From MED-G105 sp965263305 (GTDB lineage Bacteria > Pseudomonadota > Alphaproteobacteria > Caulobacterales > Parvularculaceae): 64,000 bases of DNA. Below, one piece after another: positions 1-7,312 of this stretch. Numbering within the stretch: the stretch's first letter is position 1; every line of letters starts with the position of its first letter. The stretch spans positions 62,001 through 126,000 of the forward strand of contig OZ253666.1 in assembly GCA_965263305.1 (NCBI GenBank). The letters run 5' to 3'. The notes beneath the pieces were generated by a model. The model ran no database searches. It was not told the origin of the DNA and worked only from the letters and a program-made list of their open reading frames with translations. The position numbers and the translations under genes are program-made.

Positions 1-917
1 CTCTGGCTTTTATCGACGCTCAGAAAATAGGCGTCATCCGCTTCTTCGTAGAGAGTTTCATCGCCAGATGGATCCGCGCCCAAAACGTGGCGCTTGACCT
101 TTTTCGGTCGCTGATTGGCGTCCCGCTCAATATAGAAAAACGAGGCGGAATCGGCCGCCCAGATAATCTCATCACCGGCGTTCGTAACCACATCCGCAAA
201 GGTTTCGCCCGTCGCGATGTTGCGAACACGGATGGTAAAGTACTCCGATCCGACATTGTCCACCGCAAAGGCGATAAGCGTGTGGTTCGGGCTGTGGGCG
301 ACATTTGAGATATTGAAGAAGTCAAATCCAGCATCTTTGTTCGCCTTTGCTTCCGCATCGCCATCAAAAAGAATGGTTTCCGCACCGCCATCACGGGGGG
401 TTCTAACGAAGATCGGATACTCCCCGCCTTGGCGATACCGCGCCCAATAGGCGTATTCACCATCAGGCGTCGGCACGGAAGCATCATCTTCTTTGAGACG
501 GCCTTTCATCTCGGCGAACAAACGCTCTTTTAAAGAGGCGAGCGGCGCCATTGCTTTGGCATAATAGGCGTTCTCCGCATCCAAATGCTCGCGGATATCG
601 TCCCGCAGCCCTGATGGATCCCGCAAGACGTCCTGCCAGTTTTCATCACGCATCCACGCATAATTATCGACGCGCGTTTCACCGAATTGTTCAATCTCAA
701 CGGGCCGCTTTTCCGCCATCGGCGGAGCAACATCGGCCACAGCGGCAAAGGTCTTGTCAGGTGATGGGGCGTTGCTCAACGGCGCGTTCTCCTCTGTTCC
801 GGTTGGCGCGGGAGCCGACGCATCATCGGGCGCCGGTCCGCCGCAAGAAGCGAGAATTGTCGCCACGGCCAGTAAACCGCCGACGCGCATCATCCAAGGG
901 GTGGTCAATCTAAACAT
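1..917 (-). CDS. Oligopeptidase B-like S9 peptidase, lipoprotein form (5' part; runs off the left edge)
   Basis: This is an open frame of about 305 codons with no stop before the window edge, so only the N-terminal part is present. It starts with a short signal peptide ending in a lipobox (LASC), then a low-complexity Ala/Pro linker, then the start of a prolyl-oligopeptidase-type beta-propeller (motifs RPVEIEQFGETRVDNYAWMR and DGEYAYWARY, typical of oligopeptidase B). The catalytic domain lies outside the window. The family cleaves peptides after basic residues. Here it is predicted to be anchored in the envelope, whereas Enterobacteria have a cytosolic form. The start at 917 has a GGCGGGA ribosome site lying inside a 15-bp hairpin; the ATG codons at 893 and 890 would give a neater signal peptide but have no ribosome site. 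The family call is firm, the exact start is not. Confidence 0.85.
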   Translation of the reverse strand, partial: MFRLTTPWMMRVGGLLAVATILASCGGPAPDDASAPAPTGTEENAPLSNAPSPDKTFAAVADVAPPMAEKRPVEIEQFGETRVDNYAWMRDENWQDVLRDPSGLRDDIREHLDAENAYYAKAMAPLASLKERLFAEMKGRLKEDDASVPTPDGEYAYWARYRQGGEYPIFVRTPRDGGAETILFDGDAEAKANKDAGFDFFNISNVAHSPNHTLIAFAVDNVGSEYFTIRVRNIATGETFADVVTNAGDEIIWAADSASFFYIERDANQRPKKVKRHVLGADPSGDETLYEEADDAYFLSVDKSQ

Positions 918-957
918 AAACGTCCCGCCAAAGTTAAATTTCTGGCGGGACGTTTAT
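916..957 (-). promoter_or_regulatory. Perfect 15-bp inverted repeat in the oligopeptidase B leader
   Basis: The arms ATAAACGTCCCGCCA (916-930) and its exact reverse complement (943-957) are separated by 12 A/T-rich bases. Read on the minus strand, the second arm contains the putative Shine-Dalgarno GGCGGGA and the first two bases of the ATG at 917. It may be the terminator of the upstream lipoprotein gene, placed against the next start, or a structure that hides the ribosome site. The sequence cannot decide between these. Confidence 0.6.
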
Positions 958-1030
958 CAGCGTTAATTTGTATCGTCGAGGGGCGAGCCGGTGATGGGTA
1001 AAATGCATCACCAAGCGTTGTTACGCCCGG

Positions 1031-1927
1031 CTATTCCTCCGACGTGGGCGCAAGATCGGAGGTTCTGCCGCCGCCGCCTCGAGGCGCGCGAAACGGCGTT
1101 GAGCTACGTCGCCGGTTCGGTGGGCGCGATTGCTGCGGTGGCCGACTTCTTGGCGACTGGCTCCTAGGTTGTTGACGACGGGGCGGTTGCGTCCGAGGCT
1201 GCTGGCCTCTTGGGCGCTGTCCCCTTGGACCTTGGCCTCTGGGCGCCTGACCTCTTGGCCCTTGTCCTCTTGGACGTTGCCCTCTTGGACCAGGACCTCT
1301 CGGGCCTTGCGCTCTGGGGCCACGGTTTCTTGGACGATCACCTCGCGGCCCGCGCGGGCCGCGCCCATCATAGCGACGATCTCGCCTTGGGGGTGCTGAG
1401 CGCCGGCCATCATAACGTCTTCGATCGTACCGTCTTCTATCGTACCGGCGCCCATCGTAACGGGGTCTGTTGTATCGCGGGTTACGACCGTAACGCGACC
1501 TTGGTGAACCATAGTAAGGGCGTCTATACCCATAGCGTGACCGGAAACCATAGGGATACGGCCGCACGCCATAAAAAGGCCGACGGTACCCATAGCGATT
1601 AAAAACAGAAACCGAGAAGGAATAGCCGTAGCTCGGATGCCAAGCGCCGTAGGGTCCCCACCATGGATTAGCAAAACTGAGCGCTACGCTCGTGCGCGCC
1701 TGCGCCGCTGAATACGCCCGATTAAAGCACTGGTTCACGCCTTCGGTGCATTGCGCCTGGCAGGTTTTGTACTGTTCTTCCCCTTGCAGGGGCTCACAGC
1801 TGCGGTAACAGGCCTCGGCGCTGTTATCGCAGGACAAAAATGCCTGTTCATATAACGACGTCGTTTCGCAGCCCGACAGCACAATCGCTGTGAGCGCTAA
1901 AGCGACTAATGAGATGAGTGATTTCAT
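1031..1927 (-). CDS. Lipoprotein with a symmetric six-cysteine (twin CX3C) module and an Arg/Gly/Pro repeat tail
   Basis: The product has about 298 residues. The start at 1927 is chosen because GGGGAT precedes it and a clean lipoprotein signal follows (hydrophobic stretch, then LSGC). After the lipid anchor comes a module with cysteines spaced C-x6-C-x3-C-x11-C-x3-C-x6-C (encoded at about 1727-1831), which suggests an oxidised helical hairpin. Next is a Tyr/Arg-rich stretch with YDRRR repeats, then about ten imperfect RGQxP pentads, then a Gly-rich end. I recognise no enzyme family. The highly basic tail could bind peptidoglycan, lipopolysaccharide or nucleic acid; this is inference. It is flanked by the oligopeptidase gene and rpmF, with no evident operon partner. 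Confidence is high that it is a gene and low for function. Confidence 0.8.
   Translation of the reverse strand: MKSLISLVALALTAIVLSGCETTSLYEQAFLSCDNSAEACYRSCEPLQGEEQYKTCQAQCTEGVNQCFNRAYSAAQARTSVALSFANPWWGPYGAWHPSYGYSFSVSVFNRYGYRRPFYGVRPYPYGFRSRYGYRRPYYGSPRSRYGRNPRYNRPRYDGRRYDRRRYDRRRYDGRRSAPPRRDRRYDGRGPRGPRGDRPRNRGPRAQGPRGPGPRGQRPRGQGPRGQAPRGQGPRGQRPRGQQPRTQPPRRQQPRSQSPRSRPPQQSRPPNRRRSSTPFRAPRGGGGRTSDLAPTSEE
1139..1324 (-). repeat. Tandem repeat coding for RGQxP pentads
   Basis: About a dozen degenerate 15-bp units encode PRGQ-type pentads in the C-terminal third of the lipoprotein. The units differ by point changes but stay in frame. The strong purine/pyrimidine bias creates long open shadow frames on both strands, which are not genes. 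Confidence 0.75.
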
Positions 1928-2021
1928 GACATCCCCTAAAAACAACCCCGTGGCGAAAAATTTGAACTCACTTCCCACCGACGCCCAGGTGAAACTCTAC
2001 GCGAAACGGGCCCCCAAATGC

Positions 2022-2052
2022 AAACGCCGCCACAAGGGATGCGGCGGCGTTT
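2022..2052 (-). terminator. Terminator downstream of rpmF
   Basis: AAACGCCGCC (2022-2031) and GGCGGCGTTT (2043-2052) form a 10-bp GC-rich stem about 50 bases after the rpmF stop. The T tract on the minus strand is short, so strength is uncertain. Confidence 0.6.
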
Positions 2053-2098
2053 ACCAAAAAAGTTCAGAGGCGGCGTCTAGGAAGACGCCATGTCATCT

Positions 2099-2281
2099 CT
2101 AATCGTCTTGCGGTTCAAGCACCTGACGACCCCGATACTTACCGGTCTTTAGATCAATATGGTGCGGCCGACGCAGCTCACCAGAGTTTTTATCCTCAAT
2201 GTAAGCGGTCGTGGAGATTCCATCATGGGCCCGGCGCATGCCGCGCTTAGACGGTGTAACTTTTCGCTTCGGAACAGCCAT
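2099..2281 (-). CDS. rpmF: 50S ribosomal protein L32
   Basis: This 60-residue protein begins MAVPKRKVTPSKRGMRRAHD, the classic L32 N-terminus, and continues with the conserved GELRRPHHIDLKTGKYRGRQ segment. It is a structural protein of the large ribosomal subunit near the peptidyl-transferase side. The zinc-type cysteines found in some L32 proteins are absent, as is normal for alphaproteobacteria. It stands alone, 158 bases downstream of the DUF849 gene, and ends in a hairpin, so it probably has its own promoter. Confidence 0.97.
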   Translation of the reverse strand: MAVPKRKVTPSKRGMRRAHDGISTTAYIEDKNSGELRRPHHIDLKTGKYRGRQVLEPQDD

Positions 2282-2439
2282 GAGTCTCGTCTTTCGATTT
2301 CTTCGTTACCTAGCGTCGGTCTGGTCGAGCCGACGGATTGGCGCGGATAGCCTATGCAATAGAAAAGCGCAACCCGCATAAGCTTAATTTGGCCAAAGGA
2401 CGCTCAAAAAGCGTCATTTTCTTAAAACACGCAGCTGCC

Positions 2440-3303
2440 TTAGGCGGCGAGACCCAATTGGGCCCTCGCCTCAGCGGGGCTCGCGACCCCGCGCCCGGCA
2501 TCGGCGGCTTTCTTCGCGAGCGCTTCAATCATCGGCCCATTGGATGAGGCTTTTTCTCCATCGGGTAGATAAAAACAATCCTCCAGCCCCGTGCGAAGAT
2601 TGCCGCCAAGCTCCGCTGCGCGTTGATGGACGGCCCAAACATCTTGGCGGCCAATCACCGTCGCCTGCCATGGCATGCCGTCCCGCTTATACTTGACCAA
2701 CAGCGGTAGGAGGTCCGGATCAGCCGGCATGCCGCTCGCCACGCCCATGACAAAGTTATAGTCAGCGTGATCCGTCATGCCATTTTCGATATAAAGGCCC
2801 ACGGCCCGAACAATGCCAACGTCAAAGCACTCAAATTCTGGCGCCGCCCCGATCTCCTTCATGACATCAATATGGTCGCGGATTTTTTCGACCGGATTTT
2901 GGAACGTCATTGGCGGCCACGCCCAAGAACCGTCCCGCCGGGTTTTTAAGTAATTCAACGTGCCCGCGTTACAAGCCGCGATCTCGGGCTTACAAGCGCG
3001 CAGGTAATCGAGGACATAACCATATTCCGGGGTCACAACCCCCGTCGTCATATTAATGATCACACCGGGACAGGCCGCTCGGATCGCCTCATTAATCTCA
3101 TGACATACCACGGGGTCCCAAGTCGGCATATGACCCTTACCTGGTGTTTGATCACGGTAGTGAACATGCATGATGGAAGCGCCAGCATCATAAGCGCGCT
3201 TAGCTTCGCTCGCCATTTGATCGGAGGTCACCGGCACCGGATGTTGTTCCGGGTTCGTCAGGACGCCGGTGAGCGCGCAGGTAATAATCGCTTTGTCCGA
3301 CAT
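2440..3303 (-). CDS. DUF849 / beta-keto acid cleavage enzyme (BKACE) family
   Basis: The 287-residue TIM-barrel protein has the zinc-binding HVH motif (His46, His48), early TxALTG motif and GLED near the C-terminus, all typical of the 3-keto-5-aminohexanoate cleavage enzyme (Kce)/BKACE family. These enzymes condense a beta-keto acid with acetyl-CoA and split it into acetoacetate and a new acyl-CoA; members differ widely in substrate. It starts 4 bases after the carboxylase alpha gene with AAGGGA as ribosome site, so it is the last gene of the acyl-CoA operon. The place is one where liu operons carry HMG-CoA lyase, which suggests a C-C cleavage role in the same pathway. The substrate is unknown. 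Confidence 0.85.
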   Translation of the reverse strand: MSDKAIITCALTGVLTNPEQHPVPVTSDQMASEAKRAYDAGASIMHVHYRDQTPGKGHMPTWDPVVCHEINEAIRAACPGVIINMTTGVVTPEYGYVLDYLRACKPEIAACNAGTLNYLKTRRDGSWAWPPMTFQNPVEKIRDHIDVMKEIGAAPEFECFDVGIVRAVGLYIENGMTDHADYNFVMGVASGMPADPDLLPLLVKYKRDGMPWQATVIGRQDVWAVHQRAAELGGNLRTGLEDCFYLPDGEKASSNGPMIEALAKKAADAGRGVASPAEARAQLGLAA

Positions 3304-3307
3304 GTTG

Positions 3308-5287
3308 CTATTCCCTTTCTAAACTGATGATCGTCGCGCGGATCGCGACCTGATCGCCGACAGCCGCCGGGATCTCTTCAATGACGCCGTCTCGCGGCGC
3401 TTTTAACTGATGTTCCATTTTCATCGCCTCAATCGCCGCCACGACCTCGCCTTTCGCGACGGATGCGCCGGGCGCCACATGGATCGCGGTGACAACACCC
3501 GCCATGGGCGCACGGATAATATCAGCCCCAGCGCCCGCCTCCGCTGCAGGCCGGAATGTGATGTCCGTCAGAAGGCGGGCATGCCCAGCGCCAAGCTTTA
3601 AAAAGACGTCATCGCCTCGCCTTAACGCCACCGCTCGCTTGGCCGTGTTATCGTGGCGATAGGTGACATCGACCCCATCGGCGCACACCCCTTCAAGCAA
3701 CGCATTTGCATCGCCCAATTGAACCGAAACGTTGAAACCATCGCCCGCTCGCTCAAGGGAGGCGGTAGCAGTGAGGCGTTCCTCGTCATCGGCCAGTAAA
3801 ACCGGAAACGAAGACCGACCACGTGAGGACCATCCGGCCAGTAACGCGTTTCCATCCGTTTCAGCGTGAACATCGCGAAGCGCGAAGGCGGCGATCGCCG
3901 CTTCTTCCGCTGAGACCGGTGCCTCCCCGCTCACAAAATTTGAAAGATGATCTTCGACATGGGTAATATCAGCCTCACCGGCAGCGAAGGCGTCATCCCG
4001 CAAGAGATTGACTAAAAACGCCGCATTCGTCTTAACGCCCAAAAGAGAGATGCGGGTCAGATACCCCGCAAGCCTTTCCCTTGCTTCATCTCGCGTTGCG
4101 CCCGCCGCTATCACCTTCGCGATCATTGGGTCGTAAAAGGCCGAAACCGCATCTCCCGTCTCGATGCCGGCGTCACATCTGACGGCGTCATCGGGTGGAA
4201 AGTCGGCTAAAGCGATATCGCCTGTTTGAGGTAAAAACCCTTGATCCGGATCTTCGGCGTAAAGCCGCGCTTCGATCGCCCATCCGATAGGCGTCAAATC
4301 TTCCTGGTAAAGATCGAGAGGTCTACCTTCAGCAACATCAAATTGCATTTCTACAAGGTCTACATCCATGACAATCTCGGTCACGGGATGCTCCACTTGG
4401 ATGCGGGTGTTCATCTCAAGGAAATAAAACTCGCCGGTTTTTGGGTCAAGGAGGAACTCCACCGTACCGGCGCTTCGGTAGCTAACCGCGCGGGCCGCTG
4501 CGACCGCCGCCTCCCCCATGCGCTCACGCAGCTCAGGCGTCACCACTGGGGACGGCGCTTCTTCAATGACTTTTTGTCGGCGGCGCTGGAGGGAACAATC
4601 ACGCTCCCCAAGATGGAACGTCCCCCCATGGGCGTCAGCGATGATCTGCACCTCGACGTGGCGCGCGCCGATCACCGCCTTTTCGATAATCATACGATCA
4701 TCGCCAAAGGCGTTTTTCGCTTCGCGCCGCGCGGATGCTAAGGCTTCATTGAAGGCGCTCGCCTCTTCGACAATGCGTTGGCCGCGCCCGCCGCCACCGG
4801 CAGAGGCTTTCAACATCACCGGATAGCCAATTTCCGTCGCCGCCTTTTCCAAGACAGCGTCGGATTGATCCTCTCCCTGATAACCCGGAATGGTGGGAAC
4901 GCCCGCCTCAATCATAAGGCGTTTGGAGGCAGCCTTATCGCCCATCGCCGCAATCGACGCGGCATCGGGCCCAATGAACGCAATCCCAGCATCTGCGCAC
5001 GCCTCAGCAAAGTCAGCGCGTTCAGCTAAAAACCCATAGCCCGGATGAATTGCATCCACCGCCGTTTTCTTTGCAGCGTTTATAATCGCTTCGATGTTGA
5101 GATAGCTTTCAGCCGGCGCCGCTCCGCCAATACAAACAGCTTCATCCGCCATGCGAACATGGAGCGCATTGGCGTCGGCGTCGGAGTAAACGGCAACAGT
5201 GCGCAGCCCGCGCCCAACTGCTGAGCGCATCACGCGACAGGCGATTTCACCGCGATTGGCGATCAATACGGATCGTATCCCGCTCAT
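3308..5287 (-). CDS. Acyl-CoA carboxylase alpha subunit (biotin carboxylase + biotin carrier), geranyl-/methylcrotonyl-CoA type
   Basis: This 659-residue subunit has, in order, a biotin carboxylase N-domain (IANRGEIACRVMR), ATP-grasp domain with the glycine-rich KASAGGGGRGQ loop, the EMNTRIQVEHPVTE motif, a linking domain, and a C-terminal biotinyl domain with EAMKMEH (biotinylated Lys near 623). It carboxylates biotin with bicarbonate and ATP and passes CO2 to the beta subunit encoded three genes upstream. Its ATG overlaps the stop of the preceding hydratase gene (ATGA), so the two are translationally coupled. Neighbours resemble AtuC, AtuD and AtuE, making an AtuF-like role (geranyl-CoA or other branched acyl-CoA) more likely than LiuD, though 3-methylcrotonyl-CoA remains possible. 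Confidence 0.9.
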   Translation of the reverse strand: MSGIRSVLIANRGEIACRVMRSAVGRGLRTVAVYSDADANALHVRMADEAVCIGGAAPAESYLNIEAIINAAKKTAVDAIHPGYGFLAERADFAEACADAGIAFIGPDAASIAAMGDKAASKRLMIEAGVPTIPGYQGEDQSDAVLEKAATEIGYPVMLKASAGGGGRGQRIVEEASAFNEALASARREAKNAFGDDRMIIEKAVIGARHVEVQIIADAHGGTFHLGERDCSLQRRRQKVIEEAPSPVVTPELRERMGEAAVAAARAVSYRSAGTVEFLLDPKTGEFYFLEMNTRIQVEHPVTEIVMDVDLVEMQFDVAEGRPLDLYQEDLTPIGWAIEARLYAEDPDQGFLPQTGDIALADFPPDDAVRCDAGIETGDAVSAFYDPMIAKVIAAGATRDEARERLAGYLTRISLLGVKTNAAFLVNLLRDDAFAAGEADITHVEDHLSNFVSGEAPVSAEEAAIAAFALRDVHAETDGNALLAGWSSRGRSSFPVLLADDEERLTATASLERAGDGFNVSVQLGDANALLEGVCADGVDVTYRHDNTAKRAVALRRGDDVFLKLGAGHARLLTDITFRPAAEAGAGADIIRAPMAGVVTAIHVAPGASVAKGEVVAAIEAMKMEHQLKAPRDGVIEEIPAAVGDQVAIRATIISLERE

Positions 5288-6117
5288 GCTTCTTGGTGCT
5301 CCGTATAGGTTTCAACCCAGGGGGGCGATTTCTTCGCGGCGAACGCCATCGCGCCTTCTTTCCCAGCGCCACGCAGGCATTGGGTAAAGTCCGCCGCCGC
5401 CCGGTCGAGCAACGCTCCGTCGACAACGCCAAAGACATCGTTGAAAAGTCGTTTCGCCGCCGCATTCGCCGATGGCTCACAATGGCCAATGGCGCTCAAT
5501 GTTTCTGCAAGCGCCCTCTCGATCGCACCTGGCCCCGCAAAATGGCTCACCAAGCCAACGCGCAGCGCCTCCGCCACGTCAAAACGCGCGCCCGTCAGGG
5601 TCAGGCGGCGCGCATTAAAGAGGCCGATCTTTCGCGCCACAAAGGGACCGATTTGCGCCGGGATAATTCCGAGCGTCGTCTCCGACAGAGAGAACTTCGC
5701 CCCCGACCCCGCGATGACGACATCGGCCACGGAAAGAAATCCCATGGCGCCGCCAAAAGCAGGCCCCTCCACCACACAGACAAACGCTTGGGGCAGCGCA
5801 TCGAGGGCCAGCATTAAATCGCCAAAGACGCGGTTGCCCTTCGCCACTGGGTCTTCTTCGCCGGGCGCGGGCGGCGGCGCCATCAACTGCGCGCCGAAAT
5901 CCTTAATGTCTCCCCCTGCACAGAAGGCGCTCCCGGCGCCCCGCAAGACCAATGTGCGGATATCGCGGGTGTCATTCAGATACGCACAAAGCTGCAACAA
6001 TCCATCGACCATACCCGCGGTGAGGGCATTCTTCGCTTGCGGACGATTGAGTGTTGTTATTAACGTCGATTGACGTTTTTCAAGCAGGATATCATCCAGA
6101 TCGGGCAAAGCGCTCAT
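5284..6117 (-). CDS. Enoyl-CoA hydratase, isohexenylglutaconyl-CoA hydratase (AtuE)-like
   Basis: The product is a crotonase of about 277 residues with the oxyanion-hole motifs FCAGGDIKDF and PAFGGAMGF. The block LGIIPAQIGPFVARKIG followed by LTLTGARFD is what I recall of AtuE-type hydratases; LiuC (methylglutaconyl-CoA hydratase) usually has a different sequence there. It would hydrate the carboxylated, beta-branched enoyl-CoA made by the carboxylase. The ATG at 6117 is preferred over a TTG one codon earlier, with AGGG as ribosome site. It starts right after the dehydrogenase stop and overlaps the carboxylase alpha start. Substrate assignment is inference from motifs and neighbours. Confidence 0.85.
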   Translation of the reverse strand: MSALPDLDDILLEKRQSTLITTLNRPQAKNALTAGMVDGLLQLCAYLNDTRDIRTLVLRGAGSAFCAGGDIKDFGAQLMAPPPAPGEEDPVAKGNRVFGDLMLALDALPQAFVCVVEGPAFGGAMGFLSVADVVIAGSGAKFSLSETTLGIIPAQIGPFVARKIGLFNARRLTLTGARFDVAEALRVGLVSHFAGPGAIERALAETLSAIGHCEPSANAAAKRLFNDVFGVVDGALLDRAAADFTQCLRGAGKEGAMAFAAKKSPPWVETYTEHQEA

Positions 6118-6120
6118 CAA

Positions 6121-7302
6121 TTAAGCCCTGTTGGTTTTGCCGGGCAGGATGCCCATATATTTACAGATAATAGAGAGCATCACCTCGTCAGCGCCGCCGC
6201 CGATGGAGGCCAGACGGCCATCACGATAGGCGCGCGAAACGGGTGTTTCCTCCATATAGCCCATACCGCCCCAATATTGCAGGCAGGCATCATTTAGCTC
6301 CCGCACCAAACGACCTGCCTTCAATTTCGCCATAGAGGCCAACATCGTCGCATCCTCACCCGCCATCATCCGTTCAACCGCCTCCCATGTCATGGAGCGC
6401 AGCGCCTGCACTTCGGTGCGTAACTCCGCCATGCGGAAATGGACGACTTGGTTATCGAGGACGGATTTCCCGAACGCTTTTCGTTCGCTTGTGTACTGAA
6501 TAGTCGCGTCGATTGTTTTATCCATCGCAACTAATCCAGAAAGTGCGCCCCATAGGCGTTCTTCCTGGAACTGCATCATTTGATACATGAAGCCCGCGCC
6601 CTCCTCGCCAATGCGATAGCGCTGAGGCACCCTTACATCTTCGAAGAAGAACTGCGCCGTATCGGATGACTTCATGCCCAATTTTTTCAGTTTACGCGCG
6701 ATCTCAACGCCTTTGCGGTGTTTGCCGTTATCATCTTTCAAGGGCACGCAGATCAGAGTCTTGTTGCGGTGAACATGGTCATCGGAGGTATTTGCAAGAA
6801 GGCACATCCAATCAGCTTGCAGCCCATTGGTGGTCCACATTTTACCGCCATTAATGACGTAATCATCGCCATCCTTTACCGCCGTTGTTTTGATCGAGGC
6901 AACGTCAGAGCCCGCCCCGGCCTCTGAGACACCAAGGCAAGCGACATAATCGCCGCTGACAGAGGGTTTCAAAAAATCTTCCTTCGCCGCATCGGAACCG
7001 AACTTGCCAAGCGCAGGCGTCGCCATATCGGTTTGAACGCCGATCGCCATGGGGATAGCGCCGCAATCGATATGTCCCAGCGCTTCAGCAACGACAGCCC
7101 CATAGGACCAATCAAGCCCCATGCCGCCACATTCCGTCGGCTTCGTTACGCCGAGGAGCCCCAGCTCGCCTAAGCCTTTGAAAACATCATGGGCGGGGAA
7201 AATTTCCGCTTCCTCCCATTCATCAACATGGGGATTAATTTCAGTCTCGATGTACCGCTTTAGCGTTTGGCTGAGCTGTTCATGTTCGGCGGTTAACTGC
7301 AT
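6121..7302 (-). CDS. Acyl-CoA dehydrogenase, citronellyl-CoA dehydrogenase (AtuD)-like
   Basis: This FAD-dependent dehydrogenase has 394 residues when started at 7302, where AAGGAAAA precedes the ATG. It shows the N-terminal alpha-helical domain, FAD/substrate motif GVSEAGAGSDVASIKT, KMWTTNG, and a C-terminal GGMGYMEE. The usual YEGT catalytic Glu position reads GGGADEV, while a Glu in QEERL (residue 248) aligns with the catalytic Glu of isovaleryl-CoA dehydrogenase, so it belongs to the class with the base on helix G. It oxidises a branched acyl-CoA to the 2-enoyl-CoA that the carboxylase uses. The N-terminus resembles AtuD more than LiuA, so a terpenoid-like acyl chain is the first guess. 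It lies 10 bases after the carboxylase beta gene. Confidence 0.88.
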   Translation of the reverse strand: MQLTAEHEQLSQTLKRYIETEINPHVDEWEEAEIFPAHDVFKGLGELGLLGVTKPTECGGMGLDWSYGAVVAEALGHIDCGAIPMAIGVQTDMATPALGKFGSDAAKEDFLKPSVSGDYVACLGVSEAGAGSDVASIKTTAVKDGDDYVINGGKMWTTNGLQADWMCLLANTSDDHVHRNKTLICVPLKDDNGKHRKGVEIARKLKKLGMKSSDTAQFFFEDVRVPQRYRIGEEGAGFMYQMMQFQEERLWGALSGLVAMDKTIDATIQYTSERKAFGKSVLDNQVVHFRMAELRTEVQALRSMTWEAVERMMAGEDATMLASMAKLKAGRLVRELNDACLQYWGGMGYMEETPVSRAYRDGRLASIGGGADEVMLSIICKYMGILPGKTNRA

Positions 7303-7312
7303 GGCGTTTTCC

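Noticed and set aside
1130..1602. Plus-strand frames with repeated Ser-Trp and Leu-Leu-Asp patterns
   Set aside because: They are the reverse strand of the PRGQ repeat; composition follows the repeat, not codon use.
1021..1674. A long minus-strand frame overlapping the lipoprotein gene
   Set aside because: It is a shadow of the repeat-rich lipoprotein gene; it has no ribosome site and no family.
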